Assembly: GCA_035949055.1 (NCBI GenBank)
Contig: DASZIO010000022.1
Span: forward strand, 4,278-68,277
DNA: 64,000 nt
Direction: 5' to 3'
Source of the DNA: Bog-756 sp035949055
Lineage (GTDB): Bacteria > Actinomycetota > Acidimicrobiia > Acidimicrobiales > RAAP-2
Made by a program: the position numbers and the translations under genes. Of this stretch, positions 49,270-58,287 are shown one piece after another. The notes under the pieces are model-generated. The model did no database searches. It was not told the DNA's origin and worked only from the letters and a program-made list of their open reading frames with translations. Each line of letters opens with the position of its first letter. Position 1 is the stretch's first letter.

Positions 49270-50664
49270 ATGGCTCGCCGGGACCGTCGACGAGGTGGAG
49301 CCCACAGCAAGCGAGGCCGCTCGTCCGCACCTCCTGGTGACAGCCAACCCGAGGAGGGAACCGAGGCCCCGGGCCCACCCACCGCATCGGCCCTGCTGGC
49401 GGCCGGCGCTGGCGTTCCTGCCGCCGACCCCGGTCCTCCCGAGTCCCGGAGCGGGCGACGCGCCGCCGCCCGGCGGACCGGCCGAGCCGGGCGGAAGAAT
49501 GGCGCCGGGCGGAGGGCCAAGCGCAGCTGGCTCGACCGGGTCCTCCTCGCCGGGGTGGTGATCGTGGCCCTGGCCCTGGTGGGGGTGGGGTCGGGCTACG
49601 CCTACCTGCAGTACCGGTTCGACCAGGTGGCCAAGGTCACGGTGAAGCACCTAACCAAGGCGCCGGCGGGCCAGCCCTTCAACGTCCTCCTCATCGGATC
49701 GGATTCCCGGGTCGGGGTTAGCGCGGCCGACCAGGCTCATTTCGGTGACACGGAGGATTACGGCGGCCAACGCAGCGACGTGGTCAAGATCATGCACGTC
49801 GTCCCGGCCACCGGGGATGTCCGGGTGCTGTCGATCCCCCGGGACACCATGGTGACGGTGGCCGGCGACACGAAGCAGATCGGCAGCTACAACCGCATCA
49901 ACGCCACGTACGGATCTGGCCCCGATCAGCTCGTCCAGACCATCGAGGCCGATTTCAACATCCCCATCGAGCACACCGTGCAGATCGACTTCGAGGGATT
50001 CCGCGGCGCGGTGGACGCCATCGGCGGGATCAACCTCAACTTCCCCGATCCGGCCCGCGACACCTACACGGGTCTCAACATCGTGCAACCCGGTTGCCAG
50101 CACCTCAACGGCGGGTACTCCTTGGCTGTGGCCCGGAGCCGTCACTATCAGTACGAGAAGAACGGCTACTGGCAGACCGACGGTACCAGCGACTTCGGTC
50201 GTATCCAGCGCCAGAACGCCTTCCTCAAGGCCCTCATCAACCAGGCCGAGACCAGGTACAACCCGCTGACCCTCAACGCGTTCATCGGGTCCGTGGTCCA
50301 GGGCGTGACCATCGATTCCACGTTCAGCATCGGCGATCTCATCTCGCTGGCCCGGCAGTTCCACACCTTCGCTTCGCAGTCCCTGCAGACCGCCACGCTT
50401 CCCACCTACTCGGCCTACAGCTCGCGGTTCGGTTCGCTCGGGGATGTGCTGTACGTGCAGCAGCCCCAGGCCGCGGCGGTCATCGCCCAGTTCCTCGGTC
50501 AAGCGCCCGGGCCGGCCTTCGCCCCGCCCCCGGGGCCCTACGGCCCGGTGCCGACCACCACGACCACCGTCCCGCCCTCGACGTCCCAGTCGACACCCGG
50601 CACCTCGGCCCCGTCCAGCACGACCACCACCATCGAGACGGACTTCGACCCCACGCCCTGTTGA
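49270..50664 (+). CDS. LytR-CpsA-Psr family cell-wall glycopolymer ligase
   Basis: A 464-residue protein. A basic, disordered N-terminus (to about 95) precedes one membrane helix (about 97-117, VLLAGVVIVALALVGVGSGY), then the LCP domain outside the membrane: NVLLIGSDSR, SIPRDTMVTVAGD, NRINATYGSG, IDFEGFRGAVDAIGGI and SRHYQYEKNGYW. These ligases attach arabinogalactan, teichoic or other polymers to peptidoglycan. The C-terminus is a Thr/Pro/Ser-rich tail. ATG 49270 is chosen over GTG-type upstream starts because of the promoter. Confidence 0.9.
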   Translation: MARRDRRRGGAHSKRGRSSAPPGDSQPEEGTEAPGPPTASALLAAGAGVPAADPGPPESRSGRRAAARRTGRAGRKNGAGRRAKRSWLDRVLLAGVVIVALALVGVGSGYAYLQYRFDQVAKVTVKHLTKAPAGQPFNVLLIGSDSRVGVSAADQAHFGDTEDYGGQRSDVVKIMHVVPATGDVRVLSIPRDTMVTVAGDTKQIGSYNRINATYGSGPDQLVQTIEADFNIPIEHTVQIDFEGFRGAVDAIGGINLNFPDPARDTYTGLNIVQPGCQHLNGGYSLAVARSRHYQYEKNGYWQTDGTSDFGRIQRQNAFLKALINQAETRYNPLTLNAFIGSVVQGVTIDSTFSIGDLISLARQFHTFASQSLQTATLPTYSAYSSRFGSLGDVLYVQQPQAAAVIAQFLGQAPGPAFAPPPGPYGPVPTTTTTVPPSTSQSTPGTSAPSSTTTTIETDFDPTPC

Positions 50665-50686
50665 GCGGTGGGCCGGCGCCGACGGA

Positions 50687-51196
50687 TCAGGCGACCGACT
50701 CGGTCTCGTCGAGCCCCTGGGCGAGCGTGTTCCAGCTTAGCGTGGCGCACTTGATGCGCACGGGGAACTTGACCACACCCTGCAGTGCGGCGAGCTCGCC
50801 GAGCGAATCGACATCGACGGCCTCGGGCTCGAGCACCTCGACCTGCGCATCCGGCTCGCCGGAGTCGCCGTTCCCCGAGGGCAGGGTCGATTCGTGGATC
50901 GACATCATCCCCTTGAACGTACGGATTAGATCCCGCACTTCCGGAACCGGCTTGCCCTTCACGGCCGCCGACATGAGGGAGGCGGAGGACTGGCTGATCG
51001 AGCAGCCGGTCCCGGCGATCTTGATGTCGGAGACGACGCCTTCCTGCACGTCCAGGGTCACCACGACCTCGTCCCCGCACAACGGATTGAAGCCCTCGAC
51101 CCGCCGGGCCGGGGGCGAGTCGAGCTCACCGCGGTTACGGGGCGAGCGGTAGTGGTCGAGGATGATCTCGCGGTACAGATCTTCGATACCGCTCAT
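50687..51196 (-). CDS. sufU: Fe-S cluster assembly scaffold/sulfur carrier SufU
   Basis: A 169-residue SufU/IscU-type protein: Cys40 in NPLCGDE with Asp42, Cys65 in GTGCSIS and Cys150 in RIKCATLSW. The 18-21-residue insert typical of SufU (region 104-130) is present and here is extended by an acidic loop. SufU takes sulfur from SufS. It is the last gene of SUF unit B, 82 bp after sufS. Confidence 0.94.
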   Translation of the reverse strand: MSGIEDLYREIILDHYRSPRNRGELDSPPARRVEGFNPLCGDEVVVTLDVQEGVVSDIKIAGTGCSISQSSASLMSAAVKGKPVPEVRDLIRTFKGMMSIHESTLPSGNGDSGEPDAQVEVLEPEAVDVDSLGELAALQGVVKFPVRIKCATLSWNTLAQGLDETESVA

Positions 51197-51278
51197 TCGA
51201 CGGGGCCCTTCGGGACGGTCCGGTCGATGGCCGGAAGCGTTACCACAGGTCTCACGGGCTCAGCGTACCGTCCGTCTC

Positions 51279-52538
51279 TCATCCGAAGAACGCTCCGGCC
51301 TGGGCCAGGGCGTCGGCCAAGGTCTCCACGTCGGCCCGGTCGTTGTAGAGGGCGAGCGATGCCCGAGCGGTGGCATTGACGCCGATCCGGCGCATGAGCG
51401 GTTTGGCGCAGTGGTGACCCGCCCGCACGCAGACCCCGTACTCGTCGAGCACCTGGGACACGTCGTGAGGGTGGATGTCGCGGTAGGAGAAGGAGATGAC
51501 TCCGCCTCGGTCTATCGGGTCGGCGGGCCCGAAGATGCGGATGTCGTCCCCGAAGCGGTCGGCCAGGGTTGTGAGCGCGTAGGTGGTCAGTGAGACCTCG
51601 TGCGAGCGGACGGCCTCCATGCCGACTGACCGGAGGTAGTCGACGGCTGCGCTCAGCCCGATCGCCTCGGTGATGGGAGGGGTGCCGGCTTCGAACCGCC
51701 ATGGGATGTCGTTCGGGGTGAACCCGTCCTTGCGGACGTCCAGGATCATCTCGCCACCCCCGAGGAACGGGCCCATGCCGGCCAGCAAGTCCTCGCGTCC
51801 CCACAACACGCCGATGCCGGTCGGCCCGAGCATCTTGTGGGCACTGAAGGCCAGGAAGTCGACGCCGAGGGAGCTCACGTCGGTCGGCAGGTGCGGGACG
51901 GACTGGGCACCGTCGGCCACCACCACCGCGCCGGCGTGATGGGCGGCGGCCGCGATGTCAGCCACCGGATTCAGTGTCCCGAGGACGTTGGACATGCACG
52001 TGATCCCGAGCAGCTTCGAACCCTCGAGCAGCTGCTCGAGATGGTCCAGTGTCAGGCGGCCTTCGTCGTCGACGGGTATCCAACGGATGGTCAGGCCGCG
52101 CTCAGCGGCGAGGATGTGCCAGGGCACGATGTTGGCGTGGTGCTCCATCTCGGTGAGCACGATGCTGTCGCCGGCCTGGAGGTTGGCCCGCCCCCAGCTG
52201 TGGGCCACCAGATTGAGGGCCTCGGTGGCGTTCTTGGTGAACACGACCTCCCGAGTGGGCTCGGCCGCGCCGATGAAGGCACCCACATTCTGCCGAGCCG
52301 CCTCGAAACGACGGGTCGCTTCCTCGGCAATCGAGTAGACGCCCCGATGGACGTTGGCATGGGTGGTCTCGTCGTACTCGCGCATGGCGTCCAGCACCTG
52401 CACTGGGCGTTGGGCTGACGCGGCCGAGTCGAGGTAGGTGATGGGATGCCCGTGCACTTCGCGGGCCAACAGCGGGAAGTCCTTCTTCAGACGGGCGACG
52501 TCCAGTTCCCGCGGAGCCTCGGTCTTCACCTGCGCCAT
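51279..52538 (-). CDS. sufS: Cysteine desulfurase SufS
   Basis: A 419-residue PLP enzyme releasing sulfur from cysteine for cluster assembly. PLP Lys235 in FSAHKMLGPTG, His134 region MEHHANIVPW, and the catalytic Cys377 in RAGHHCAKP. The N-terminus YLDSAASAQRP is standard. Its start overlaps the second sufC by 13 bp, so the two are co-translated. Confidence 0.95.
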   Translation of the reverse strand: MAQVKTEAPRELDVARLKKDFPLLAREVHGHPITYLDSAASAQRPVQVLDAMREYDETTHANVHRGVYSIAEEATRRFEAARQNVGAFIGAAEPTREVVFTKNATEALNLVAHSWGRANLQAGDSIVLTEMEHHANIVPWHILAAERGLTIRWIPVDDEGRLTLDHLEQLLEGSKLLGITCMSNVLGTLNPVADIAAAAHHAGAVVVADGAQSVPHLPTDVSSLGVDFLAFSAHKMLGPTGIGVLWGREDLLAGMGPFLGGGEMILDVRKDGFTPNDIPWRFEAGTPPITEAIGLSAAVDYLRSVGMEAVRSHEVSLTTYALTTLADRFGDDIRIFGPADPIDRGGVISFSYRDIHPHDVSQVLDEYGVCVRAGHHCAKPLMRRIGVNATARASLALYNDRADVETLADALAQAGAFFG

Positions 52539-53323
52539 GCGTCGTACCCCTCGATCTCGAGCGCCGTGACCAACTCGGGTCCACCCCGGGCGACGATCAC
52601 CCCGTCGACGAGGACGTGTACCCGGTCGGCAGCGAGCTCGTGCAGCATGCGCTCATAGTGACTGATCACCATGACGCCGAGCTCCGGTCGTGACTCCCGG
52701 ACGGTCCGGATCCCCCGGGCCACGGTGCGCAGGGCATCCACGTCGAGCCCCGAATCGGTCTCGTCCAGGACGGCCAGCTCCGGCTCGAGGATGGCCATCT
52801 GGAGGATCTCGTTCCGCTTCTTCTCGCCGCCGGAGAACCCGTCATTCAGATGCCGCTCACCGAACGCCGGGTCCATGCCCAGTTTCTCCATCCACTCCAT
52901 CATCATGAGTCGGATCTCGAGGGCCGACATGTCCATGCCGCGGCGGGCCGAGAGGGCCTGACGGAGGAACTGGATCACCGGAACGCCCGCGATCGACTCG
53001 GGCTCCTGGAAGGCGAGGAACATCCCGGCCTTGCCCCGGACGTCGGTCGGCCACGTGGTGATGTCCTCGCCCCGTAGACGGATCGAGCCGGCGGTGATGT
53101 CGTAGGCGGGGTTGCCCAGCAATACCTTGGCCAGTGTCGACTTGCCCGAACCGTTCGGGCCCATGAGCGCATGGATCTCGCCCGACCTGACGACGATGTC
53201 GATCCCCTTGAGGATCGGCGCGCCATCCGCCGACACGTGAAGATCGGCGATCTCCAGCAGGGGTGGGCCGGCCTTCCCGTCGACCACTCCGGTGTCGGCT
53301 TCTGTGTCTGTTCCGACGGGCAC
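52526..53323 (-). CDS. sufC: Second SufC-type ATPase (SUF unit B)
   Basis: A 265-residue SufC paralogue. Walker A GPNGSGKST, FLAFQEPESIAGVPVIQFLR, signature FSGGEKKRNE, Walker B VLDETDSGLDVDAL, switch His in ISHYERML. The Q-loop differs clearly from unit A's copy (EPESIAG versus HPIEVPG), so this is an old duplication, not a recent one. The N-terminus has about 20 extra acidic residues. GTG 53323 has TAAGAT seven bases upstream and the CTAT-N4-ATAG element before that. Confidence 0.92.
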   Translation of the reverse strand: MPVGTDTEADTGVVDGKAGPPLLEIADLHVSADGAPILKGIDIVVRSGEIHALMGPNGSGKSTLAKVLLGNPAYDITAGSIRLRGEDITTWPTDVRGKAGMFLAFQEPESIAGVPVIQFLRQALSARRGMDMSALEIRLMMMEWMEKLGMDPAFGERHLNDGFSGGEKKRNEILQMAILEPELAVLDETDSGLDVDALRTVARGIRTVRESRPELGVMVISHYERMLHELAADRVHVLVDGVIVARGGPELVTALEIEGYDAWRR

Positions 53324-53330
53324 GCCACCG

Positions 53331-53336
53331 ATCTTA
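53331..53336 (-). promoter_or_regulatory. -10 element TAAGAT of SUF unit B
   Basis: On the minus strand TAAGAT plus 7 nt leads to GTG 53323, fitting a leaderless transcript. The SUF element covers the -35 region. Confidence 0.4.
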
Positions 53337-53350
53337 GCGGGAATCTGTAG

Positions 53351-53368
53351 TTTCTCCTATGAGAATAG
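53351..53368 (-). promoter_or_regulatory. SUF element CTAT-TCTC-ATAG-GAGAAA before the second sufC
   Basis: On the minus strand the element is identical in layout to the one before sufB: CTAT, 4 bp, ATAG, GAGAAA. It ends 27 bp before the start codon. Confidence 0.6.
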
Positions 53369-53452
53369 GGCTAATCCGAAAGGACCAGCCAGGGGCACCC
53401 CGGGCCGGACAGGGTGCTATCCAGTCGGCAGGTCAGCCGGTACCGTACCTCC

Positions 53453-55723
53453 ATGGCCAACCCGTGGAATTTCGATGGCCCGGTGGCCAAGCTCGGATCC
53501 AGCACCGATGCCGTCACGCTGGTGGACGAATCGACCTTCGCCATCAGCACCAGCGCCGGCGACATGTCCCCCCTGGCACCCCACGGGCTGTTCGTGCGGG
53601 ACACCCGCATCCTGTCGAGGTTCGAGATCCTGGTCAACGGGGTGCCCACCGAGCCCCTGGCTGCCGTGACCACCGATCCGTTCTCGGCCACGTTTGTCTC
53701 CCGCTGTCTGCCCACGACCGGCCGGGCCGATTCGACCCTCATGGTGTTCCGGGACCGCTACGTCGGCCAGGGGATGCGGGAGGACCTGGCCATCAGGAAC
53801 TTCGGGGAGGAGCCGGCCCTCTGCACCGTCGAGGTGCTCATCGGGTGCGATTTCGCCAACCTGTTCGCGGTCAAGGAGGGGCGGGCGGGGAGCCAGCCGA
53901 CCGCCGGCGAGCTGTCCGCCGCCGTCACCCCGGCGGGCCCCGAGCACCGGACCGACCCGTCGGTGGACGGCGACGCGGCGGACCGGAGCGCGGAAGGCGA
54001 AGACTCGAACTCCGGCGAGCCGACGACAAACGGGCGTTCCCCACACGGGGTCGTGACCTATTCCTACAGCCGGGGCGGCGTGGTCCGGGGCGTCGAGCTC
54101 CGCTTCGGCGGGGCCACCGGCCTGAGCCCCGACCTGGCCACCTTCGAGGTGATCGTGCCGCCCCGGGGCCAGTGGTCGACCTGTGTCGAGGTCGGGCCGG
54201 TGTTCGAGGGCTCGGCCATCGACCCGAGGTATCGGTGCGGCGAGCCGGTCGAGCGGGCCACTCCCTCCGAGCGGCTCGAGAAGTGGCGCCGGCAGGTACC
54301 CCACGTCGAGACCAGCCACCCGGGGCTGGCCGAGGTCGTCGCTCGCAGCGCCGAGGATCTCGGGGCCCTGCGCATCTTCGACCCGGACTTCCCCGAGCGG
54401 GTGGTGGTGGCCGCAGGCGCGCCCTGGTTCATGACGGTGTTCGGGCGCGACTCCCTCCTCACCGCCTGGATGGCCCTGCTTGTCGACCCCGACCTGGCCC
54501 GAGGGGTGCTCCAGACGCTGGCCCGGTTCCAAGGGAAAGAAGTCGACCCCCGACACGAGGAGGAGCCCGGGCGGATCCTCCATGAGATGCGCTTCGGTAC
54601 CGCCGCCTCGCTGTCCCTCGGGGGAGGCAGCATCTACTACGGGACGGCAGATGCCACCCCGCTCTTCGTCATGCTGCTCGGTGAGATGCGCCGGTGGGGC
54701 GTGGCCCGCGAGATGGTCGACGAGCTCCTCCCCAACGCGGCTCGGGCCATCGAGTGGATCGAGCAGTTCGGCGACGCCGACGGCGACGGCTATGTGGAAT
54801 ACAAGCGAGCCACCGACCGGGGACTGGCCAACCAGGGCTGGAAGGACAGCTGGGACGGCATCCGCTACGGGGACGGCCGGGTCGCCGAGGCCCCCATCGC
54901 CTTGTGCGAGGTGCAGGCCTACACCTACGGCGCCTACCTGGCCAGCGCCCACTTTGCCTTCGAGGTGGGCGACACCGCCACCTACGACCGGTTCCGGGCC
55001 AAGGCCACCCAGCTCAAGGCGGCGTTCAACCGGGACTTCTGGCTCGAGGACAGGGGGTGGTTCGCTGTCGGACTGGATGGCGACAAGCGGCCGATCGACT
55101 CGATGACCTCCAACATGGGCCACTGCCTCTGGACCGGCATCGTGGACGAGGACAAGGCCCGGCACGTGGCCGAGAAGCTCATCTCACCGGCCATGAACAG
55201 CGGCTGGGGATTGCGCACGCTGTCGCAGGACAGCCCCGCCTACAACCCGATCAGCTACCACTGCGGGTCGGTGTGGCCCCACGACACGGCCATCGTCGCC
55301 GCCGGCCTGGCCCGCTACGGCTACGACGGCGCCGCCCAGAAGCTCATCTTCGGCCTGCTCGACGCGGCCCAGGCCCAGGGGGGCCGACTGCCGGAGCTGT
55401 TCAGCGGGCTCGACCGCACCGAGCTCGCCGTGCCGGTCGGGTACCCAACCTCGTGCTCGCCCCAAGCCTGGGCGGCGGCATCACCGCTGCTCTGCCTGCG
55501 GACCCTGCTCCGGCTGGACCCCTGGGTGCCCTACGGGAAGACGTGGCTCTGTCCGAACCTCCCAGAGGAGATCGGCTACCTCAAGGTGGACGGCATCCCC
55601 CTCGCGGGGTCCAGGGTGACCATCGAGGTGGGCTCGGAGGTGCCTGGCACCGTGGCGATCAGCGGCCTCCCCGAGGAGATCGAGCTGATCCGGGAGCCGA
55701 GGCGCCCCTCCACCGCCATCTGA
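53453..55723 (+). CDS. Glycogen debranching-type enzyme (amylo-alpha-1,6-glucosidase family)
   Basis: A 756-residue protein. The N-terminal domain (about 15-300) is of the GDE_N_bis type (GLFVRDTRILSRFEILVNG, FRDRYVGQGMREDLAIRNFG) and contains an acidic insert near 145-200. The C-terminal (alpha/alpha)6 domain shows GAPWFMTVFGRDSLLTAWMA, EMRFGTAASLSL, WKDSWDGIRYGDGRVAEAPI and AYNPISYHCGSVWPHDTAIV. Family members debranch glycogen or cleave related oligosaccharides in the cytoplasm. TACCGT is six bases before ATG 53453. Confidence 0.87.
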   Translation: MANPWNFDGPVAKLGSSTDAVTLVDESTFAISTSAGDMSPLAPHGLFVRDTRILSRFEILVNGVPTEPLAAVTTDPFSATFVSRCLPTTGRADSTLMVFRDRYVGQGMREDLAIRNFGEEPALCTVEVLIGCDFANLFAVKEGRAGSQPTAGELSAAVTPAGPEHRTDPSVDGDAADRSAEGEDSNSGEPTTNGRSPHGVVTYSYSRGGVVRGVELRFGGATGLSPDLATFEVIVPPRGQWSTCVEVGPVFEGSAIDPRYRCGEPVERATPSERLEKWRRQVPHVETSHPGLAEVVARSAEDLGALRIFDPDFPERVVVAAGAPWFMTVFGRDSLLTAWMALLVDPDLARGVLQTLARFQGKEVDPRHEEEPGRILHEMRFGTAASLSLGGGSIYYGTADATPLFVMLLGEMRRWGVAREMVDELLPNAARAIEWIEQFGDADGDGYVEYKRATDRGLANQGWKDSWDGIRYGDGRVAEAPIALCEVQAYTYGAYLASAHFAFEVGDTATYDRFRAKATQLKAAFNRDFWLEDRGWFAVGLDGDKRPIDSMTSNMGHCLWTGIVDEDKARHVAEKLISPAMNSGWGLRTLSQDSPAYNPISYHCGSVWPHDTAIVAAGLARYGYDGAAQKLIFGLLDAAQAQGGRLPELFSGLDRTELAVPVGYPTSCSPQAWAAASPLLCLRTLLRLDPWVPYGKTWLCPNLPEEIGYLKVDGIPLAGSRVTIEVGSEVPGTVAISGLPEEIELIREPRRPSTAI

Positions 55724-55728
55724 ATGCT

Positions 55729-55742
55729 CGGGGGACTCCCCG
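55729..55742. terminator. Bidirectional terminator candidate
   Basis: CGGGG-GACT-CCCCG is a perfect 5-bp stem in the 28-bp gap between two convergent genes. There is no T-tract. Confidence 0.4.
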
Positions 55743-55751
55743 TCCTCCGCC

Positions 55752-56369
55752 CTACCAGCCCCGTTCGACCCACTCGTCCAGGTGCGGCGACTCGGCGCCG
55801 ATGGTCGTGCCGCGGCCGTGCCCCGGCAGCACCAGGGTGTCCGGTCCGAACGAGCTGAACAGCCGATCCTCGATCGATTCGATGATGGTGGCGAAGTCCG
55901 AGTGCTCGAAGGTGGTGTTGCCCGGCCCGCCCGGGAAGAGGGTGTCCCCGCTGAACAGCAACGGGGTGCCCTCGACGGTGAAGCACATCGAGCCAGGGGT
56001 GTGGCCGGGGGTGGCGATGGTCCCCATGGCCAACCGGCCCACCTTGAGGACGGAGCGGTCCTCCAGGACCTGGTCGTAGGAGGGAAGCATCGCCGCGTCG
56101 GCCGCGGTGACGGCCACGTCGATCCCCGCGTCGCGGACCGCCTCCACGGCCTGGATGTGATCCCAGTGACCGTGGGTCTCGACCACCTGGCGCACGTCGA
56201 GGGCCCGGCACAGGTCGAGCAGCTTGTCGTGCTCGTTGGCCGCGTCGATGAGGGCGGACTCCCCGGTCTCCCGGCACCTGACGATGTAGACGTTGTTGTC
56301 CATCGGACCGACCACCAGACGGTGGACCTCGACGGCGCCGTCCTGGTAGTCGATGGTTGTTTCGGTCAT
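55752..56369 (-). CDS. Metallo-beta-lactamase-fold hydrolase (glyoxalase-II-like)
   Basis: A 205-residue MBL-fold protein. Metal motifs: ETHGHWDHIQAV (HxHxDH), TPGHTPGSMCF and FSGDTLFPGGPG, and the last His in VLPGHGRGTT. Preceded by NVYIVRCRETGESALIDAAN. Such small proteins are thioester or persulfide hydrolases. TACGCT sits six bases before ATG 56369 on the minus strand. Confidence 0.88.
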   Translation of the reverse strand: MTETTIDYQDGAVEVHRLVVGPMDNNVYIVRCRETGESALIDAANEHDKLLDLCRALDVRQVVETHGHWDHIQAVEAVRDAGIDVAVTAADAAMLPSYDQVLEDRSVLKVGRLAMGTIATPGHTPGSMCFTVEGTPLLFSGDTLFPGGPGNTTFEHSDFATIIESIEDRLFSSFGPDTLVLPGHGRGTTIGAESPHLDEWVERGW

Positions 56370-56375
56370 GCGTCG

Positions 56376-56381
56376 AGCGTA
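56376..56381 (-). promoter_or_regulatory. -10 element TACGCT, leaderless metallo-hydrolase transcript
   Basis: On the minus strand TACGCT plus 6 nt leads to ATG 56369. Confidence 0.45.
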
Positions 56382-56484
56382 GTGGGCATCCCTGACCCGT
56401 TGGTCAGGGACTAGCTGGGTCTGGTAGACAAACGGGGCACATGGGGCCCTCGCCCGAGGGGGCCCGCACAGTACGGAGAACACC

Positions 56485-57600
56485 ATGAACTTCGCCTTCA
56501 GCGAGGAGCAGGACGAGCTCAGGCGGTCCGTCCACCGCTTCCTCGAGGACAAGTCGCCCGAGACTGAGGTCCGCCGTCTGATGGAGACCACCGAGGGCTA
56601 CGACCCGGCCGTCTGGGCCCAGATGGCCGAGCAGTTGGGCCTGACCTCCATGATCATCCCCGAGCGGTTCGGTGGCGCCGGCTTCACGTACGTCGAGCTG
56701 GTCGTGGTGCTCGAGGAGATGGGCGCGAGCCTCCTCTGCGCCCCGTTCTTCTCGACGGTGGCCCTGGCCACCAATGCCCTGCTCACCTCGGGCGACGAGA
56801 AGGCGGAGGAATACCTGCTGCCGGGTATCGCCGCCGGGGAGACCATCGGAACCCTCGCCTTCACCGAGGATTCGGGGCGGTGGGATCCCGAGGGGATCAC
56901 CCTGGCCGCCTCGCCCTCGGGGAACGGTTGGACACTGAACGGCCACAAGTCGTTCGTGGTCGACGGGCATGTGGCCGGCCTGGTCCTGGTGGTCGGCCGC
57001 ACCGCGGCGGGGCTCTCGCTGTTCGGGGTGAAGGGCGACGCCACCGGGCTCACCCGCACCCCGCTGGCCACCATGGACCAGACGCGCAAGCAGGCCCGGC
57101 TCGAATTCTCCGAAACGCCGGGCTGGTTGATCGGCGCCGAAGGTGGTGCCGAACCGGGGCTCCGCAAGACGCTCGACCTGGCTGCGGTGGCGCTGGCCGC
57201 CGAGCAGGTCGGCGGGGCGCAGCGCTGCCTCGACAGCTCGGTCGAATATGCCAAGACCCGCATCCAGTTCGGAAGGCCCATCGGCAGTTTCCAGGCCATC
57301 AAGCACAAGTGCGCCGACATGCTCCTCGAGGTGGAGTCGGCCAAATCCGCCGCCTACTACGCGGGCTGGGCGGCGGCCGAGGACTCGGACGAGCTCCCGG
57401 TGGTGGCCAGCCTGGCCAAGTCGTACTGCTCGGAGGCCTATTTCCACGCCGCCGCCGAGAACATCCAGATTCACGGGGGAATCGGCTTCACCTGGGAACA
57501 CCCCGCCCATCTGTACTTCAAGCGGGCCAAGTCGTCCGAGCTCATGCTGGGGGATCCCTCCTACCACCGCGAGCTCCTGGCCCAGCGCATCGGGATCTGA
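56485..57600 (+). CDS. Acyl-CoA dehydrogenase (FadE-like, 371 aa)
   Basis: A 371-residue acyl-CoA dehydrogenase: MNFAFSEEQDELRRSVHRFL, FGGAGFTYVELVVVLEEMGA, TLAFTEDSGRWDP, and the end IQIHGGIGFTWEHPAHLYFK then RAKSSELMLGDPSYHRELLA. The 'EGTNQ' Glu region of ordinary members is replaced by SELMLGDPSYH, as in the FadE subgroups that act as heterodimers on steroid side chains in mycobacteria. GGAG lies 7 nt before ATG 56485. Confidence 0.9.
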   Translation: MNFAFSEEQDELRRSVHRFLEDKSPETEVRRLMETTEGYDPAVWAQMAEQLGLTSMIIPERFGGAGFTYVELVVVLEEMGASLLCAPFFSTVALATNALLTSGDEKAEEYLLPGIAAGETIGTLAFTEDSGRWDPEGITLAASPSGNGWTLNGHKSFVVDGHVAGLVLVVGRTAAGLSLFGVKGDATGLTRTPLATMDQTRKQARLEFSETPGWLIGAEGGAEPGLRKTLDLAAVALAAEQVGGAQRCLDSSVEYAKTRIQFGRPIGSFQAIKHKCADMLLEVESAKSAAYYAGWAAAEDSDELPVVASLAKSYCSEAYFHAAAENIQIHGGIGFTWEHPAHLYFKRAKSSELMLGDPSYHRELLAQRIGI

Positions 57601-57602
57601 CC

Positions 57603-57608
57603 TAGCGT
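57603..57608 (+). promoter_or_regulatory. -10 element TAGCGT, leaderless transcript
   Basis: TAGCGT plus 7 nt leads to ATG 57616; it begins three bases after the stop of the preceding gene. Confidence 0.45.
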
Positions 57609-57615
57609 CTCCGCG

Positions 57616-58248
57616 ATGGTCGGCTTCAGGCACATGATCGGCTGGCTCCTGCTCGGGGGCGTGATCGTGGTCAGCGCAGGCGCCGCCGTGCTCGGCGTGT
57701 CGCAATCACCGAAACCCGCGCCGCTCCTCACCGCGGTGAGCAACACCCTCAGCGCTTCGAGCTACACCGAGGTCGGCGGCCAGAACTCGGGCCAGGGGCA
57801 GCAGACCTTCCACCTCGTGTACCACGCCCCCGACCGGCTGGGCGGCTACATCCAGAGCGGGGACAGACGAAGCTACGTCTTCGCCATCGGCACTTCCTAC
57901 TATCAGAGCGTGACCGTCCCAACGAGCACCCCGCTCAGGCGCCTCACGTTCTACCGCCAGGACAATCCGGGCGGGGTCCCGTCGGTGGACCCGGCCCAGA
58001 ACCTCCGCTACGCCACCCAGGCCAAGCACGTCAGCCAGTCAGGAGACACCTTCTCGTTCACGGTCACCAAGATGGGTCAGACCGGCACCTTCACCTACAC
58101 GGTCAGTGGCCAGTACGTGTCACATTTCACCTTCACCGTCGGGAATGCCTCGCTGGAGCTGAGCATCTCCGGCGTGGGAACCTCGCCAACGGTCAGGCTG
58201 CCGGCCGGGGCCAAGGTGGTCGGCCCGCCACCGGCTGCTGCGGGCTGA
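57616..58248 (+). CDS. Membrane-anchored or exported hypothetical protein, 210 aa
   Basis: A 210-residue protein with an N-terminal membrane helix or signal (about 8-28, IGWLLLGGVIVVSAGAAVLG) and a beta-rich rest: TEVGGQNSGQGQQTFHLVYH, DRRSYVFAIGTSYYQSVTVP, FTYTVSGQYVSHFTFTVG. This resembles the cavity fold of LppX/LprG-type lipid-binding proteins in general shape, but no lipobox is present and the similarity is weak. Family not recognised. Confidence 0.7.
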   Translation: MVGFRHMIGWLLLGGVIVVSAGAAVLGVSQSPKPAPLLTAVSNTLSASSYTEVGGQNSGQGQQTFHLVYHAPDRLGGYIQSGDRRSYVFAIGTSYYQSVTVPTSTPLRRLTFYRQDNPGGVPSVDPAQNLRYATQAKHVSQSGDTFSFTVTKMGQTGTFTYTVSGQYVSHFTFTVGNASLELSISGVGTSPTVRLPAGAKVVGPPPAAAG

Positions 58249-58287
58249 CGCCTCAGACCCGGCCGGCGTCGCACCCGGCACCGTCGA

